DNA of 64,000 nucleotides, from assembly GCF_900107545.1 (NCBI RefSeq), contig NZ_FNQZ01000010.1, positions 52,325 to 116,324 on the forward strand, written 5' to 3'. Positions 8,666 through 18,312 of the stretch are shown piece after piece; the stretch's first letter is position 1; the number at the start of each line of letters is the position of its first letter. Position numbers and translations under genes: made by a program. Below the pieces are notes generated by a model. It saw only the letters and a list, made by a program, of their open reading frames with translations. It was not told the origin of the DNA and did no database searches. Source of the stretch: Pseudobutyrivibrio sp. ACV-2 (lineage in GTDB: Bacteria > Bacillota > Clostridia > Lachnospirales > Lachnospiraceae).

Positions 8666-10429
8666 TTATAATATCCTGTCTCTAAATAGTTCTTCATGAT
8701 GAGGGTATATTTCATCAAAATGCTTGGCTATAAGCTCCAAATCATTTATAGAATAATCCGATACTCTTTCATATATTTTAATCGTTAATCCACCATCAAT
8801 ATCGTAAGACTCAATTAGATTGTAATGTTTTCCAATATGTGATTCAGTGTTAATTATTTCAGTATTAATGTATCTAAGTATCTCTTCACCGTTGTTATAA
8901 GTACAACTAGGTGAGTTACACGCTAAAACATAATGAGCACTTAAGAAACTACTTGGAAAACCATCTCTTAAGTCCACATCAGACACAAACGAAGCACTCG
9001 GGGTGGCATTTATTATTTCAGGCAATCTTACATTTCTTATAGTATCCGAATTAAACAATTGCTCACCAACAGCAACATAGGTATCATTTTTTTCTTGGGT
9101 ACGAGAATTAATTGAATCCACTATTTTATTAACATTTACTATATCTTCTCTAACAAGAGGAAAATGCATATAGGACGCTTCTTTATATTCTCCTTCTTTC
9201 ATTATAAAATGTCCAAATCCAACAATTATAAAATCTACTACTAATAGTACAGTGAGTATATTTATCCGTACTTTTATCTTTTTCGATTCATTATAAAAAT
9301 CAAATATTAATATCTGTAGAATAAAGAATCCAGTGGCCCAAATTAAGCCATGTTGAATACCTGGTGTTTGGACATTCAAAAACGAACAAAAAGTAGAAAT
9401 AGTTAATATTAATATAATTACTAATTGATTTAAATACTTTCTATTTACAATACATATATATACTGAAACACAAAGAAGCACAACATGCATAACACTTTGG
9501 TATACCATAAGCGAAAGAAATGATACTATAAATGGTAATTTATAGGCTGTAAAAGCTTCACCATTTGACATAATAGTATTTAATAAAAAGTCTTTAAAAA
9601 ATATAAGTAGAACGCATAAACTAATCCCACCTATTTCCAAGAAATTAAAAACAGTAGTCTTTATAATCACATTAGACTTTTTCTCTTGCTTTATATAATC
9701 ATATATAGCTTTATAAATCATTGTAACGACATATCCCACTACGAAAAACAAAGCATATCTTCTGGATATCCAAGCTAAAAGTAGCAGTAAACTAACAAAG
9801 ACATTTCTAACATGATCAATTTTAGAAAAATCAAATTCTAGTAAATAAAAAATTGCTAATGAAATAGGTATAAGAATCGCTACATCTATCATTCCTCTAA
9901 GAAGTGCTCTATAGAATGTGCAATATATCACTCCTAGAAAAATAGATAGGCAAAATACAGAACTGGCATTTTTATTTGATAATAATCGAACAGCTAATAA
10001 ACCATGCAAAATAAGCGCTGGTGTCAAGAAAAAAAATGCTACTACTGTAACATAATTAACAAATCCAGCTCCGGTAAAATGCAAAGGCAACGCTATTACA
10101 GAAGGTAAATACGTGTTATAGTCATCAAAGTTAATAGAATACCAAAGTGATTTTAAACCATCCATAAAATTAACACTAAATAGCAGATTTGTCCTATCGA
10201 TAGAGTTCTTCCAGTATCCTGCCCAATCCCAAGTGTATATAGTATTATCTTGACTAACTGTAAATCGTACAAAGAAAATACAATATAATAGCAATCCAAT
10301 AACAATAAATACTTTTTTTATATCAATCGTATTGACAACCTTTTTTACTGCAACTTTAGCTGGTGAATGCCAAGTCACAATCGCTATGAATATATAAAAG
10401 GTTAGAAAATAAAAAATACTACTTATCAT
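8666..10429 (-). CDS. Large polytopic membrane protein, possibly GT-C glycosyltransferase-like
   Basis: 587 residues with a dozen or so hydrophobic helices in the first 450, then a soluble domain of roughly 130 residues. I use the ATG at 10427-10429 (MISSIFYFL) because AAGGAG stands eight bases before it; upstream in-frame starts lack a site. The topology, an N-terminal loop with DWAGYW, and a periplasmic-type tail resemble membrane glycosyltransferases of the GT-C class (PMT/ArnT-like), but no diagnostic motif is certain. Its neighbours are glycan genes. It is flanked by terminators on both sides and so is probably a single-gene transcript. Confidence 0.6.
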   Translation of the reverse strand: MISSIFYFLTFYIFIAIVTWHSPAKVAVKKVVNTIDIKKVFIVIGLLLYCIFFVRFTVSQDNTIYTWDWAGYWKNSIDRTNLLFSVNFMDGLKSLWYSINFDDYNTYLPSVIALPLHFTGAGFVNYVTVVAFFFLTPALILHGLLAVRLLSNKNASSVFCLSIFLGVIYCTFYRALLRGMIDVAILIPISLAIFYLLEFDFSKIDHVRNVFVSLLLLLAWISRRYALFFVVGYVVTMIYKAIYDYIKQEKKSNVIIKTTVFNFLEIGGISLCVLLIFFKDFLLNTIMSNGEAFTAYKLPFIVSFLSLMVYQSVMHVVLLCVSVYICIVNRKYLNQLVIILILTISTFCSFLNVQTPGIQHGLIWATGFFILQILIFDFYNESKKIKVRINILTVLLVVDFIIVGFGHFIMKEGEYKEASYMHFPLVREDIVNVNKIVDSINSRTQEKNDTYVAVGEQLFNSDTIRNVRLPEIINATPSASFVSDVDLRDGFPSSFLSAHYVLACNSPSCTYNNGEEILRYINTEIINTESHIGKHYNLIESYDIDGGLTIKIYERVSDYSINDLELIAKHFDEIYPHHEELFRDRIL

Positions 10430-10675
10430 TAAGCCGATCTCCTTATACCTGCCATACATAATATGCAACGAAATGCCCATGTATTATATCAGCATCTTTC
10501 AATTGTATAAGGGATAATTTTCCAGTTAATTGAAATAGTAATTTGTAAAATTTATATAAATATAAGCCAGTATTCGCCCAACTAGCAGCCACACTTTTTA
10601 AACTGTGTCAGATATTTATCACATAACAAAAAGTGCCTGCACCGAAGATGCATTGATTTATTTACGTCAAAAAAA

Positions 10676-10695
10676 GACACCGCATTCGCGGTGTC
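10676..10695 (-). terminator. Terminator of the GDPD gene
   Basis: Perfect 8-bp stem GACACCGC/GCGGTGTC with a four-base loop. On the minus strand it is followed by a run of seven T. A shorter T run on the other side makes it potentially bidirectional. Confidence 0.85.
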
Positions 10696-10742
10696 TTTTT
10701 GGTACTTCAGGCAACCCCATACCTGAAGTGGGTGAAATATGT

Positions 10743-11564
10743 TTACAACGCCCCCATGTCTACATAGTCAGTGATTACGCCATCCACACCTAAACGCTGC
10801 AGAGATAGCATCTGACCTTTTGTATCAGGAGTGTAGGAATAAACCTTTGATCCTGCTTCGTGAATTGCACGAACTGTCTTTGGTGTTAATGTCTTCATGT
10901 TTACGCCGTAGTACTCTGCCGGATATTTCGTTGGCAGAGTGGACTTACCGAATGAGGCAAGTTTCATGATTGGCTGTTCTGGATTAATTTGTTTTATTGT
11001 GGCAAGATAATCATAATTAAATGATAGAAATACTACTTTGTCTAAAAGTCCATATTGAACGAACTTGTTATAAACTGATGCAACAAAATCCGGATCATTG
11101 CCTATGTCTTTGAGCTCACAAAACAAGCGCATATTTGTTGAACCAAGCAAATCCAAAGTTTGGTCTAAGGTTGGGATTCGCTCTAATCTGAACTCCCTGC
11201 CGTACCATTCGCCAGCATCTAATTGCAGAAGTTCATCGTATGTATAATCAGCGATGGAGTTTTCTGTGCCGTCAAGTTTCTGTAAGGTGTCATCGTGGTA
11301 TATAACCAGCTCTCCATCTTTTGTTTTTCTAACATCAAACTCAACGGTTTTTGCTCCGTTGGCATACGCTCCGGCAAAAGCGCTAAGCGTATTTTCAGGA
11401 TATGCCCCAGAATATCCTCTGTGGGCTACTATTTGAACCACTATATCCTCATCAGCATTAGCAGGTAAATAGTTGAAGGTGTTCATGAGTATGCAAGAAC
11501 CAATCAGGGCAACCATGCTGACTGTGACTGTCCTTCTCAGCTTCGAAAGTAACTTACCCTTCAT
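10743..11564 (-). CDS. Secreted glycerophosphodiester phosphodiesterase
   Basis: 273 residues. The first 38 form a signal peptide (Lys/Arg-rich start, a hydrophobic core around residues 14-30, then PANAD). The mature enzyme shows the GDPD signature: VAHRGYSGAYPENTLSAF, VEFDVRKTKDGELVIYHDD with the metal-binding Glu/Asp and the second catalytic His, and LFCELKD further on. It would hydrolyse glycerophosphodiesters to glycerol 3-phosphate outside the membrane, releasing it from phospholipid head groups or glycerol-phosphate polymers. It is monocistronic: terminators lie on both sides. Its place between two glycan-export genes may hint at turnover of a glycerol-phosphate-modified surface polymer. 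Confidence 0.9.
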   Translation of the reverse strand: MKGKLLSKLRRTVTVSMVALIGSCILMNTFNYLPANADEDIVVQIVAHRGYSGAYPENTLSAFAGAYANGAKTVEFDVRKTKDGELVIYHDDTLQKLDGTENSIADYTYDELLQLDAGEWYGREFRLERIPTLDQTLDLLGSTNMRLFCELKDIGNDPDFVASVYNKFVQYGLLDKVVFLSFNYDYLATIKQINPEQPIMKLASFGKSTLPTKYPAEYYGVNMKTLTPKTVRAIHEAGSKVYSYTPDTKGQMLSLQRLGVDGVITDYVDMGAL

Positions 11565-11685
11565 AATATCAGGCCCCCTTTAATCTAGCTATATTTAATT
11601 TTAGCACAAGGTATTATTTTATGTTGTCTTTTAAAGATAAAATATTATCCGAAAACTTTCACAAATTTTAGTACAACTTGTCAAA

Positions 11686-11723
11686 AATAAGCTCTCTGAA
11701 CGATAACTTTCAGAGAGCTTATT
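11686..11723 (-). terminator. Terminator of the FkbH/permease operon
   Basis: Fifteen-base arms AATAAGCTCTCTGAA and TTCAGAGAGCTTATT. On the minus strand TTTTTGAC follows. It lies just past the stop of the ABC-2 permease. Confidence 0.85.
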
Positions 11724-11739
11724 AAATATTTGTGTTTTC

Positions 11740-12549
11740 CTATAAAACATCAGCAAACTGTGATTGGAGTTTCTTGAACACGTGGGTTCCAAGCACAAAC
11801 ATAATGATGGTAAGTATCCAGAAATATGCGGTCAAAGCCGGTCTTGTCCAAAATCCTGTCTGTGAAATGAAGGCATCTCGGTAACCACTTGTGATGTAAT
11901 ACATTGGGTTGAGCTTTAAAATCACAGCCAACCATTTTGGCATACTGCCAACCATTCCGTCGAAATTCCACATGATTGGTGTGGCCCAGACTCCTATCTG
12001 AAGGAATATGTTTACCAGTTGTGCCATATCTCTGAAGAATACACATAAAGAGCTGGTCAAATAGATGATTCCCACTGCAAGGGCCATCATTGAAAGTGAA
12101 TAATAAATCACCTGCAGGATGTAGAAACTAACTCCATATCCGTAAAGCAAGTAAACCACCAATGTAAATAATACGAAAAAGGCATGTACGAAAAGTGATG
12201 AAACCGCCTTTACGATTGGAAGAACATTGATGGGAAATACAACCTTTTTAACCAGATAGTTGTATTCCTGCAGCACCACAGTTCCTGCAGAAAGCACTTC
12301 ACTAAAATAAAACCAAGGTACAATACCGGCAGAAAGCCATAGTACGAATGGCGCCTGGATACCTGCTTTGGTACCCTGAGTGCCGGCATTTAATGCCTTG
12401 TCAAATACTATCCAGTATACTAACACTGTGACTACAGGCTGAACAAATGCCCATATGACACCTAGTGTGGAGCCTGCAAATTTCTGCTTAAAGTCGTTTT
12501 TGGCCAGTTTAGCAATTAATTTTTTGTTTGCAATTATATCTTTTAACAT
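11740..12549 (-). CDS. ABC-2 type polysaccharide/polyol-phosphate export permease
   Basis: 269 residues from the ATG at 12547-12549 (MLKDIIANKK), chosen because AAAGGA precedes it; the longer open frame to 12591 has no site. It has the Wzm/RfbA pattern: N-terminal KLAKNDFKQKFAGSTLGVIW, a hydrophobic core of about six helices and a C-terminal FKKLQSQFADVL. It is only distantly similar to the permease at 1567, so the two are not recent duplicates. The frame starts 33 nt past the FkbH-like gene. No ATPase partner is nearby, which is unusual because wzm and wzt are normally adjacent. Confidence 0.85.
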   Translation of the reverse strand: MLKDIIANKKLIAKLAKNDFKQKFAGSTLGVIWAFVQPVVTVLVYWIVFDKALNAGTQGTKAGIQAPFVLWLSAGIVPWFYFSEVLSAGTVVLQEYNYLVKKVVFPINVLPIVKAVSSLFVHAFFVLFTLVVYLLYGYGVSFYILQVIYYSLSMMALAVGIIYLTSSLCVFFRDMAQLVNIFLQIGVWATPIMWNFDGMVGSMPKWLAVILKLNPMYYITSGYRDAFISQTGFWTRPALTAYFWILTIIMFVLGTHVFKKLQSQFADVL

Positions 12550-12581
12550 AGTAATCCTTTGATTCTTTAAAATTCCAGTGT

Positions 12582-14357
12582 TTACTGGCATTTAATATGT
12601 TTATTTTGATTTTCATAGCTTGTCAGGTCAAGCTTCCAATCTGATGACCCATCAGGATTTTCGATGATAAGGTCAAATCCCATGTCGCCATAGAAGTTTT
12701 TAACCATCTTATTTTTCTCGGTTGGAAGGTAGTGACCGCGGAGTGTGGTCACACCTGCAGCCTTGCAGCGTTTAACCATCTCATCCATCATGGCGTATTC
12801 CATGTCACGTTTTAAAACTCTGCAGCTCATAAGCCAAAGTTCGATATCACATGCATCCCCATCAAACTTTCCGATGGCAATGCTCACTACACCATTGTCG
12901 CCAAATTTATCAATGAGCTTTCCATAGAGTGTGATATATCCAGCATCTGCTGCAGTAGCCTCGATTTCGGCCTGAGTATAGCGCTTTGTGGTGAGGTTGA
13001 ACTGGTTGGATTTGTTGGTCAACTGAGCAATGCGCGCCATGTAAACTGGTATGAAACTGTCAATCTCTGCCGTCATCTCAAGGGAGTCAAGATACTGACC
13101 GTAATCGGAAAAGCTACTTTGAAGCTTTGCTCTTGCTGCGTTTTCCTGATACATTTCATTTCTCTTTAAATCGTCTGCAGACAGGCTTGTGGTCTCGAAA
13201 AAGCCACTGCGGTCTATAGTCTGAATGTAAGAAGAAACACTGTCAAGCTCTGGGGCGCACACACCCTTTAGCTGTTCTGTAACAATGTGTCTTTCTGCTG
13301 GATTGTCATCCACAAAAACCAGGCTTTCCGGAAGCAACGTAAGCTCCGAGGCAATATCAGCAAAATTTTTATCCTTTGGATCCCAGTTTGCTTTGATGGA
13401 AATAAAATCATTTTCAGTGAATACACTATCCGGATGATTAATTCCTGCAATAGCATTTTCATGCTCGTTTTTTGAGTCAATATTCAAAATGACGCCAAGC
13501 TGTTGATGAGCCTTAAGGTATTGCTGGAACTCAGTGTAAGCCTGACCTTCTGCTTCCTCTGGACCAAGTGCGATGCCATCCACACCATCATCACCAATGA
13601 CACCACCCCAGAGAGTATTGTCCAAATCAAGTACAAATCCCTTTTTATTTTTACCAAAAATGGATTTAATAATGTTGGCAACATTAAAGGAAAGATATGG
13701 GATAGCTGGAACACACATAGCATATTTGTACATGTACCAGTATGAAGGCTCGGACCATTCCTTGAAGCCATAGTCAGCGGATATGTAATTCAAATCGCAG
13801 ATGTAAAAGTTTTCATGGGCCCTAGCATAGCTATAAAGCTTTTCATTTAAACGGTTTGTGAAACAGGTCGCTCCGCGGTAATCCCAGGCATCCATATTTC
13901 CCATAAGCCTGAAAAGTGGCATCTCGAAATTGTTCTGGATGATAGGACAATTGTATTTTTCAGCTAAACTGCTCCAGATTGTTTCGAATTTCTGATACTG
14001 TGCATTAAGCAACTCATCCACATCTGCTTCGCTCATGGCAAGGCTTGGGAATTCAGTGATATTGCGGTTGCTGGTGCATACATATATGATATCAGGAGCA
14101 AATTCTAAAAGCTCAGGATTGTCGAAAACTGCATCCTCGTAATATTTATTGTATTCGCTTTCGTAGAAGCTAGGGCGGATACCATTATTTAAAAGGAACA
14201 GCTCCATAATAAGCATTATGTTGGCGGTGGTGCTGCCTCCTAAGATGGCAATTTTCTTGTCGATAAATTTGGTATCTGAGGCTAAAAGCTCTTTTTTTAT
14301 TCGCTTTTTCTTTGAAAGTAAATAGTCCGCATCAAAGGGATATTCAAGTTCTTTCAT
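12582..14357 (-). CDS. FkbH-like HAD-superfamily protein with C-terminal GNAT-type domain
   Basis: 591 residues. The centre has the HAD motif FVLDLDNTLWGGVIGDDG (about residue 240), LNIDSKNEHE and FVDDNPAERHIV, all typical of FkbH. Residues 1-210 look like an SGNH-type domain (IAILGGSTTANIM). Residues 440-590 resemble a GNAT fold (QFNLTTKRY, SCRVLKRDMEYAMMDEMV). Characterised FkbH proteins take a phosphorylated three-carbon acid, dephosphorylate it and load glycerate onto an acyl carrier protein. That function here is inference, but an ACP and acyltransferase occur 6-9 kb downstream in the same glycan region. The start has AGGAGA upstream. Confidence 0.82.
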   Translation of the reverse strand: MKELEYPFDADYLLSKKKRIKKELLASDTKFIDKKIAILGGSTTANIMLIMELFLLNNGIRPSFYESEYNKYYEDAVFDNPELLEFAPDIIYVCTSNRNITEFPSLAMSEADVDELLNAQYQKFETIWSSLAEKYNCPIIQNNFEMPLFRLMGNMDAWDYRGATCFTNRLNEKLYSYARAHENFYICDLNYISADYGFKEWSEPSYWYMYKYAMCVPAIPYLSFNVANIIKSIFGKNKKGFVLDLDNTLWGGVIGDDGVDGIALGPEEAEGQAYTEFQQYLKAHQQLGVILNIDSKNEHENAIAGINHPDSVFTENDFISIKANWDPKDKNFADIASELTLLPESLVFVDDNPAERHIVTEQLKGVCAPELDSVSSYIQTIDRSGFFETTSLSADDLKRNEMYQENAARAKLQSSFSDYGQYLDSLEMTAEIDSFIPVYMARIAQLTNKSNQFNLTTKRYTQAEIEATAADAGYITLYGKLIDKFGDNGVVSIAIGKFDGDACDIELWLMSCRVLKRDMEYAMMDEMVKRCKAAGVTTLRGHYLPTEKNKMVKNFYGDMGFDLIIENPDGSSDWKLDLTSYENQNKHIKCQ

Positions 14358-14362
14358 AGGTT

Positions 14363-16330
14363 TTATCTCCTATTACATTTGTATATTATTACATCAGAGT
14401 TGACGTAAACGCTTTTAAGCTGTGGATTTGAATCCATGTAGTCTGGGTGAGACAACTTTGTCACCACTAAATAATCTATGTCATTTTCTTCTAGTGCATT
14501 CTGCTGCACCAGAGGGTCGTCACTAAAGAACAGATTATTGGTAGAAAGCATTTCTTCCACCTTTGATTCTGGTACATCTGAATAGTCATAACCCTCTAAA
14601 TAGCACTGACGCTCAGCAAATGCACTGGCATAAAAATAGATATTTCTGTAATCAAGCTCTTCTGAGAGCCTGTCCACAGCAAGCACAGAATCTGCTGGAG
14701 TATTGTCCCTCAGCCAGAAATATGCATCCATTGTATCACTGCTTACAAGATCTGCTCTATCCTCGGCTGGGGTATGGAAAATTACCATCTGATTGAAATC
14801 GTCCTGACAGTAATGAACCACATCTGCCACTAAAAGCAAGGTGCAGATGCAGAACCAGCCCTGCATTATTTTGAATATAGGTGTAAGACGGTTGGCCATA
14901 AGATATTTCATTGTACAGTAAAATATCAAGCCAGCGTTGGTAATCACAAAGTACACCTGTGATTGGCCTGGGACACTTATAAAAAGAAATCCGATTAAGC
15001 CCATAAGTGATGAACCGATAGCAAACCAGTCAAAAACATCGCCAATTACACCATCTTTAATGAGGGTCTGGAATTTGCCGATAGTGAATGCAACAAAAAG
15101 TGCTATACATGGGCCCATAATAAATAGCGCTGCAAGAATAACTGCAAGGATTACCCAAGGCATGGCCATATAGTCGATTCCAAGCTTGCTGAAAATCTGA
15201 CCTACTCTGCCGGATTCAAGTGTACCGGCGCAGGTAAGCTGCATGGCACGGTTGTTAGAACCTGATGAATGAAGCCCTACTGTTACACCAAAATAGATAA
15301 GGGCAAAGCCCAAGGTTAATGCCACGTTATATAAAAGCTGTTGCACATGGAAACGTTTAATTATTATCCACTCCACAACAAAAACAATCCAGGTGATAGC
15401 AACAAGCAAAATACCTGTTGTTCCCTTAAAGCCTGTGGCTGCTGCACCAAGCAAAAATATTGCTATAACATTCGTAAATACAAGCTTATCATACCATATT
15501 TCAGTAAGCACATCGATTGTGAGAATGGTTAGGCTCACTGCAAGTCCCATGGCGTTACCATTTCCAAAAAAATGATTATCCATCCATGAGAGTGGGAATC
15601 TGCCCCCCAACACGTTTAATGGAAGGAGGCATATTCCAGAGATAAGTAAACCGAAGCAGAAGAAAAAGTACTCGAAATTGTAGTAGGATTTAGCTCCGCG
15701 GATTCTTTCTCCCAATGTGATTAAAGCAAGGGTAAGAGGGAATGCACAAATCAATGCATTGCCGTTCATATAGACTGTGAATGCATCTGTAGCGAAGATA
15801 TGCTTGCACATTGCAAAAATCAGCTCATAAAAATAATGATAATAAAAGGTCAGACCTGAAATTCTGATATCCATCCCTGGGAATGAGCGACTGAGGGATA
15901 CTATGTTTCCTGTATGAAACAGGAAATCATGGTAGACCTGTGTGGTCTGGCCTGAAAATGCGAACAGATATTTAAGTTGAAAACTTAGTGCTGAAACAAT
16001 ATAGATAAACACGAAAATAATCAGATAGGTGAACCTGAAGTGTTCTCCTGCATTGAAAATGTATGGCTTACCTTTTTTGATGAAATATATCAGGCCTGCT
16101 GTAGATGTGAGTGGGCCTGCCAACATGATTAAACCATTTAGGCCAGCCAATGACTCTATGAAATAAAGGGCTGCCATGTACACAAAACCTATAAAAAATC
16201 CTGCCAGAAGTCTGGTTGAAAACTTGAATCTGCGGGGAAGTAAAATATCACAAAAAAGCATCCCTGGTAGTTGAATCCAAACGATGCAGTACGCTAAAAA
16301 TATTAATGTTGTGGAAATACTAAATGTCAT
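14363..16330 (-). CDS. Large polytopic membrane protein of a glycan cluster
   Basis: 655 residues with roughly twelve to fourteen hydrophobic segments through residue 510, then an extracytoplasmic domain (TPAEDRADLVSSDTMDAYFWLRD). The overall plan, many helices plus a C-terminal soluble domain beginning with a residue set such as WLRDNTPADSVLAVD, is common in GT-C-like or oligosaccharide-modifying membrane proteins. I cannot name a family with confidence. It is immediately upstream of the FkbH-like gene (5-nt gap) and shares its operon. GAGG precedes its ATG. Confidence 0.6.
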   Translation of the reverse strand: MTFSISTTLIFLAYCIVWIQLPGMLFCDILLPRRFKFSTRLLAGFFIGFVYMAALYFIESLAGLNGLIMLAGPLTSTAGLIYFIKKGKPYIFNAGEHFRFTYLIIFVFIYIVSALSFQLKYLFAFSGQTTQVYHDFLFHTGNIVSLSRSFPGMDIRISGLTFYYHYFYELIFAMCKHIFATDAFTVYMNGNALICAFPLTLALITLGERIRGAKSYYNFEYFFFCFGLLISGICLLPLNVLGGRFPLSWMDNHFFGNGNAMGLAVSLTILTIDVLTEIWYDKLVFTNVIAIFLLGAAATGFKGTTGILLVAITWIVFVVEWIIIKRFHVQQLLYNVALTLGFALIYFGVTVGLHSSGSNNRAMQLTCAGTLESGRVGQIFSKLGIDYMAMPWVILAVILAALFIMGPCIALFVAFTIGKFQTLIKDGVIGDVFDWFAIGSSLMGLIGFLFISVPGQSQVYFVITNAGLIFYCTMKYLMANRLTPIFKIMQGWFCICTLLLVADVVHYCQDDFNQMVIFHTPAEDRADLVSSDTMDAYFWLRDNTPADSVLAVDRLSEELDYRNIYFYASAFAERQCYLEGYDYSDVPESKVEEMLSTNNLFFSDDPLVQQNALEENDIDYLVVTKLSHPDYMDSNPQLKSVYVNSDVIIYKCNRR

Positions 16331-16375
16331 TACGTACCTCGATATAGTAGTGTATCTAGTGTATCTAAAGCCTTC

Positions 16376-16459
16376 GCTTGTTACGCTAACAAAGTTGATA
16401 TCTCTACGCTCAACTTAGAATGTTTCGCTTAAGAGATATCAACTTTGTTAGCTACAAGC
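16376..16459. repeat. 84-nt covarying palindrome, copy 1
   Basis: The outer arms are GCTTGT and ACAAGC. Inside them, after a small internal loop (TACG on one side), lies a perfect 20-bp stem running from CTAACAAAG through to ATCTCT. The apical loop is ACGCTCAACTTAGAATGTTTCGCTTA-like, with two changes from the other copies. The same element occurs at 19920-20003 and 29284-29367, each exactly 84 nt. It lies upstream of the 16330 gene and downstream of thymidine kinase. No open reading frame occupies it. Confidence 0.85.
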
Positions 16460-16532
16460 TTACTTTTTCTAGGATCCAACTCTGGTAGAGTTGATTCCGC
16501 GAAAAATTTATCTTTTAGCTATAAACGCTTAT

Positions 16533-17099
16533 TTATTCTGGACGGAGTTGTCCCAACTTAAAGTGTTTGCGGCATAACGCTATGTAGGAGTCGTTGGCTC
16601 CTAACATCACCTGAGGGCCGCTGCGAACTACGCCGTTTTCGTTGTAACGGGTGTTGCAGGTGGCTTTGCGGCCGCACCAGCATACAGTTTTCACTTCATG
16701 GATTACGTCAGCTATGGCAATCAGGCGCTTTGACCCTGGAAACAGTTCGTTTTTAAAATCGGCCCTGAGGCCATAAGCCACCACTGGTACATCCATAAAA
16801 TCTACAATATCAGATAGATAGTCTACCTGTTCAGGTGTGGCAAACTGCACCTCATCAACGATGATGCAGTCATATTTTTTAATCTCTTCCTCAGACATTT
16901 CTACCAAATCCTCTAGGAAGATACATTCGTTTTCTAAGCCTATACGAGAATGTACCACCCGTTCTCCATCCCTTGTATCCACTGCTGGCTTCACAAGAAG
17001 GGCGTTTTGGCCTACCTCCTGATAGTTGAAGTGTGTCATAAGTGCATTGGCTGTCTTGGATGACCCCATTGCTCCATAGTAAAAATATAGTTTTGCCAT
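16533..17099 (-). CDS. tdk: Thymidine kinase (type II)
   Basis: 188 residues from the ATG at 17097-17099 (MAKLYFYYGAMGSSKT). The longer open frame to 17192 has no ribosome site and would add 31 atypical residues. Motifs: Walker A GAMGSSKT, Walker B/lid CIIVDEVQFATPEQ, the zinc-binding cysteines CWCGRKATC plus a late CRKHF, and VMLGANDSYIALC for thymidine binding. It phosphorylates thymidine to dTMP in the salvage pathway. Length and order match type II kinases of Firmicutes. It stands alone between an 84-nt repeat and a TPR protein gene. Confidence 0.93.
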   Translation of the reverse strand: MAKLYFYYGAMGSSKTANALMTHFNYQEVGQNALLVKPAVDTRDGERVVHSRIGLENECIFLEDLVEMSEEEIKKYDCIIVDEVQFATPEQVDYLSDIVDFMDVPVVAYGLRADFKNELFPGSKRLIAIADVIHEVKTVCWCGRKATCNTRYNENGVVRSGPQVMLGANDSYIALCRKHFKLGQLRPE

Positions 17100-17199
17100 T
17101 TTATAAACTCCCGCACATAAATTGACAGAAGACCGATTAAATGTCTTCTGTCTAATTGATAACATTATAAATATTAAAGGCTTAACTGTCAAAAATGTT

Positions 17200-18252
17200 T
17201 CATTCCTTAAGCTGAATCTGGGAACGAAGATTTAGTGTGGTGATAAATGAGTGCCTTCCTTCTTCTGCCTTAATTGAATCAAACAGGAAATAGTTGTAAG
17301 CTGAATCTTTCATTTTTTCGAAATCACCTATTTCGCGATACATTTTAATCTTGAAGGTTTCCATGTGAAGCCTAAGATTCATGATATCCTCGTAATCATC
17401 AACTCCATCTATGCGCTCAAATATTTTTTCAAGCTCAACATAATCTTTGTCCTCAAGAAGTAGTGATACCAGTCCCACTATCTCATCAAAATGTCTGACG
17501 AAATCATTACACTGATAAAAGGCCTGAATACAAGCAATCTTGCTTTCATCTGATTTCTTTCTGTCTCCTGCATCGTGATAATAGTAAAATCTTGCAATGC
17601 ATACATCAAAGGCACTATCAAACTCAGGGTATAACCTGATTAGCATTTCCATATCTCGCAGTGTTTCTCTTGCTTCTTCAAATTTCTCAAGCTCCACAAA
17701 CTGCTTTGCAATCAAAGAATATTCTCCGATTAGAAATGTGTTTTTTATATATGGATCTTCGATATACCCACAGCATTCTACCGCTCTATAGTGATACTCC
17801 AGGCTTTCTACCATACCACCCATCTGCTCACATAAGGCTGCAAAATTGGAGCAAATCATGCCTTCCATAAAATAGAGCTTGTACTTTCGTGCACGACTAA
17901 TTCCGGTTAAATAGCATTCTTCGCTGGTGATGAAATGTCCTTCACTTCTAAAAATCGTACCCATCTCATTATAGCTCTGACATACCAGCATATGCTCTTC
18001 TGTTTGAGACAAACCATCTATTCCAGCAGAAAGATAATATAATGCCTGAGAAAAATCATTGTTCTGGCAGCTGGCATCTCCCAAGGTACAGCTGGCAAAG
18101 TCTTTAAGTAAGTCATCTCCCTGCTCCTGAGCCATATCAAATAAATCGCAGGCCAAGTCTAAGTGACGTTTGTTATCCACTTTTCTGACTGCATTTATTT
18201 CTTTTATATATTCTACTACTTCAGGTGATTTAAGATTAAATAACTCGCTCAC
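17200..18252 (-). CDS. TPR-repeat protein
   Basis: 350 residues composed of tandem helical hairpins of TPR type (FSQALYYLSAGIDGL, YNEMGTIFRSEGHFITSEECYLTGI, SNFAALCEQMGGMVESLEYHYRA, FEEARETLRDMEML). No catalytic domain is visible. In this bacterial family such repeats commonly form the sensory half of diguanylate cyclases. Here the chain stops at LNLRSQIQLKE, just where a coiled coil and GGDEF domain would usually follow, so it may be a free-standing scaffold or a shortened relative. No signal peptide; predicted cytoplasmic. Confidence 0.7.
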   Translation of the reverse strand: MSELFNLKSPEVVEYIKEINAVRKVDNKRHLDLACDLFDMAQEQGDDLLKDFASCTLGDASCQNNDFSQALYYLSAGIDGLSQTEEHMLVCQSYNEMGTIFRSEGHFITSEECYLTGISRARKYKLYFMEGMICSNFAALCEQMGGMVESLEYHYRAVECCGYIEDPYIKNTFLIGEYSLIAKQFVELEKFEEARETLRDMEMLIRLYPEFDSAFDVCIARFYYYHDAGDRKKSDESKIACIQAFYQCNDFVRHFDEIVGLVSLLLEDKDYVELEKIFERIDGVDDYEDIMNLRLHMETFKIKMYREIGDFEKMKDSAYNYFLFDSIKAEEGRHSFITTLNLRSQIQLKE

Positions 18253-18312
18253 TATTTAAATCCTCGCTATTTAAAAATGTCGATAACACTAATAGCAAAA
18301 TCTATATCTTAT

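Noticed and set aside
10605..10793. Short plus-strand open frame near 10.6 kb
   Set aside because: It runs through a strong terminator and into the GDPD gene in antisense, with no ribosome site.
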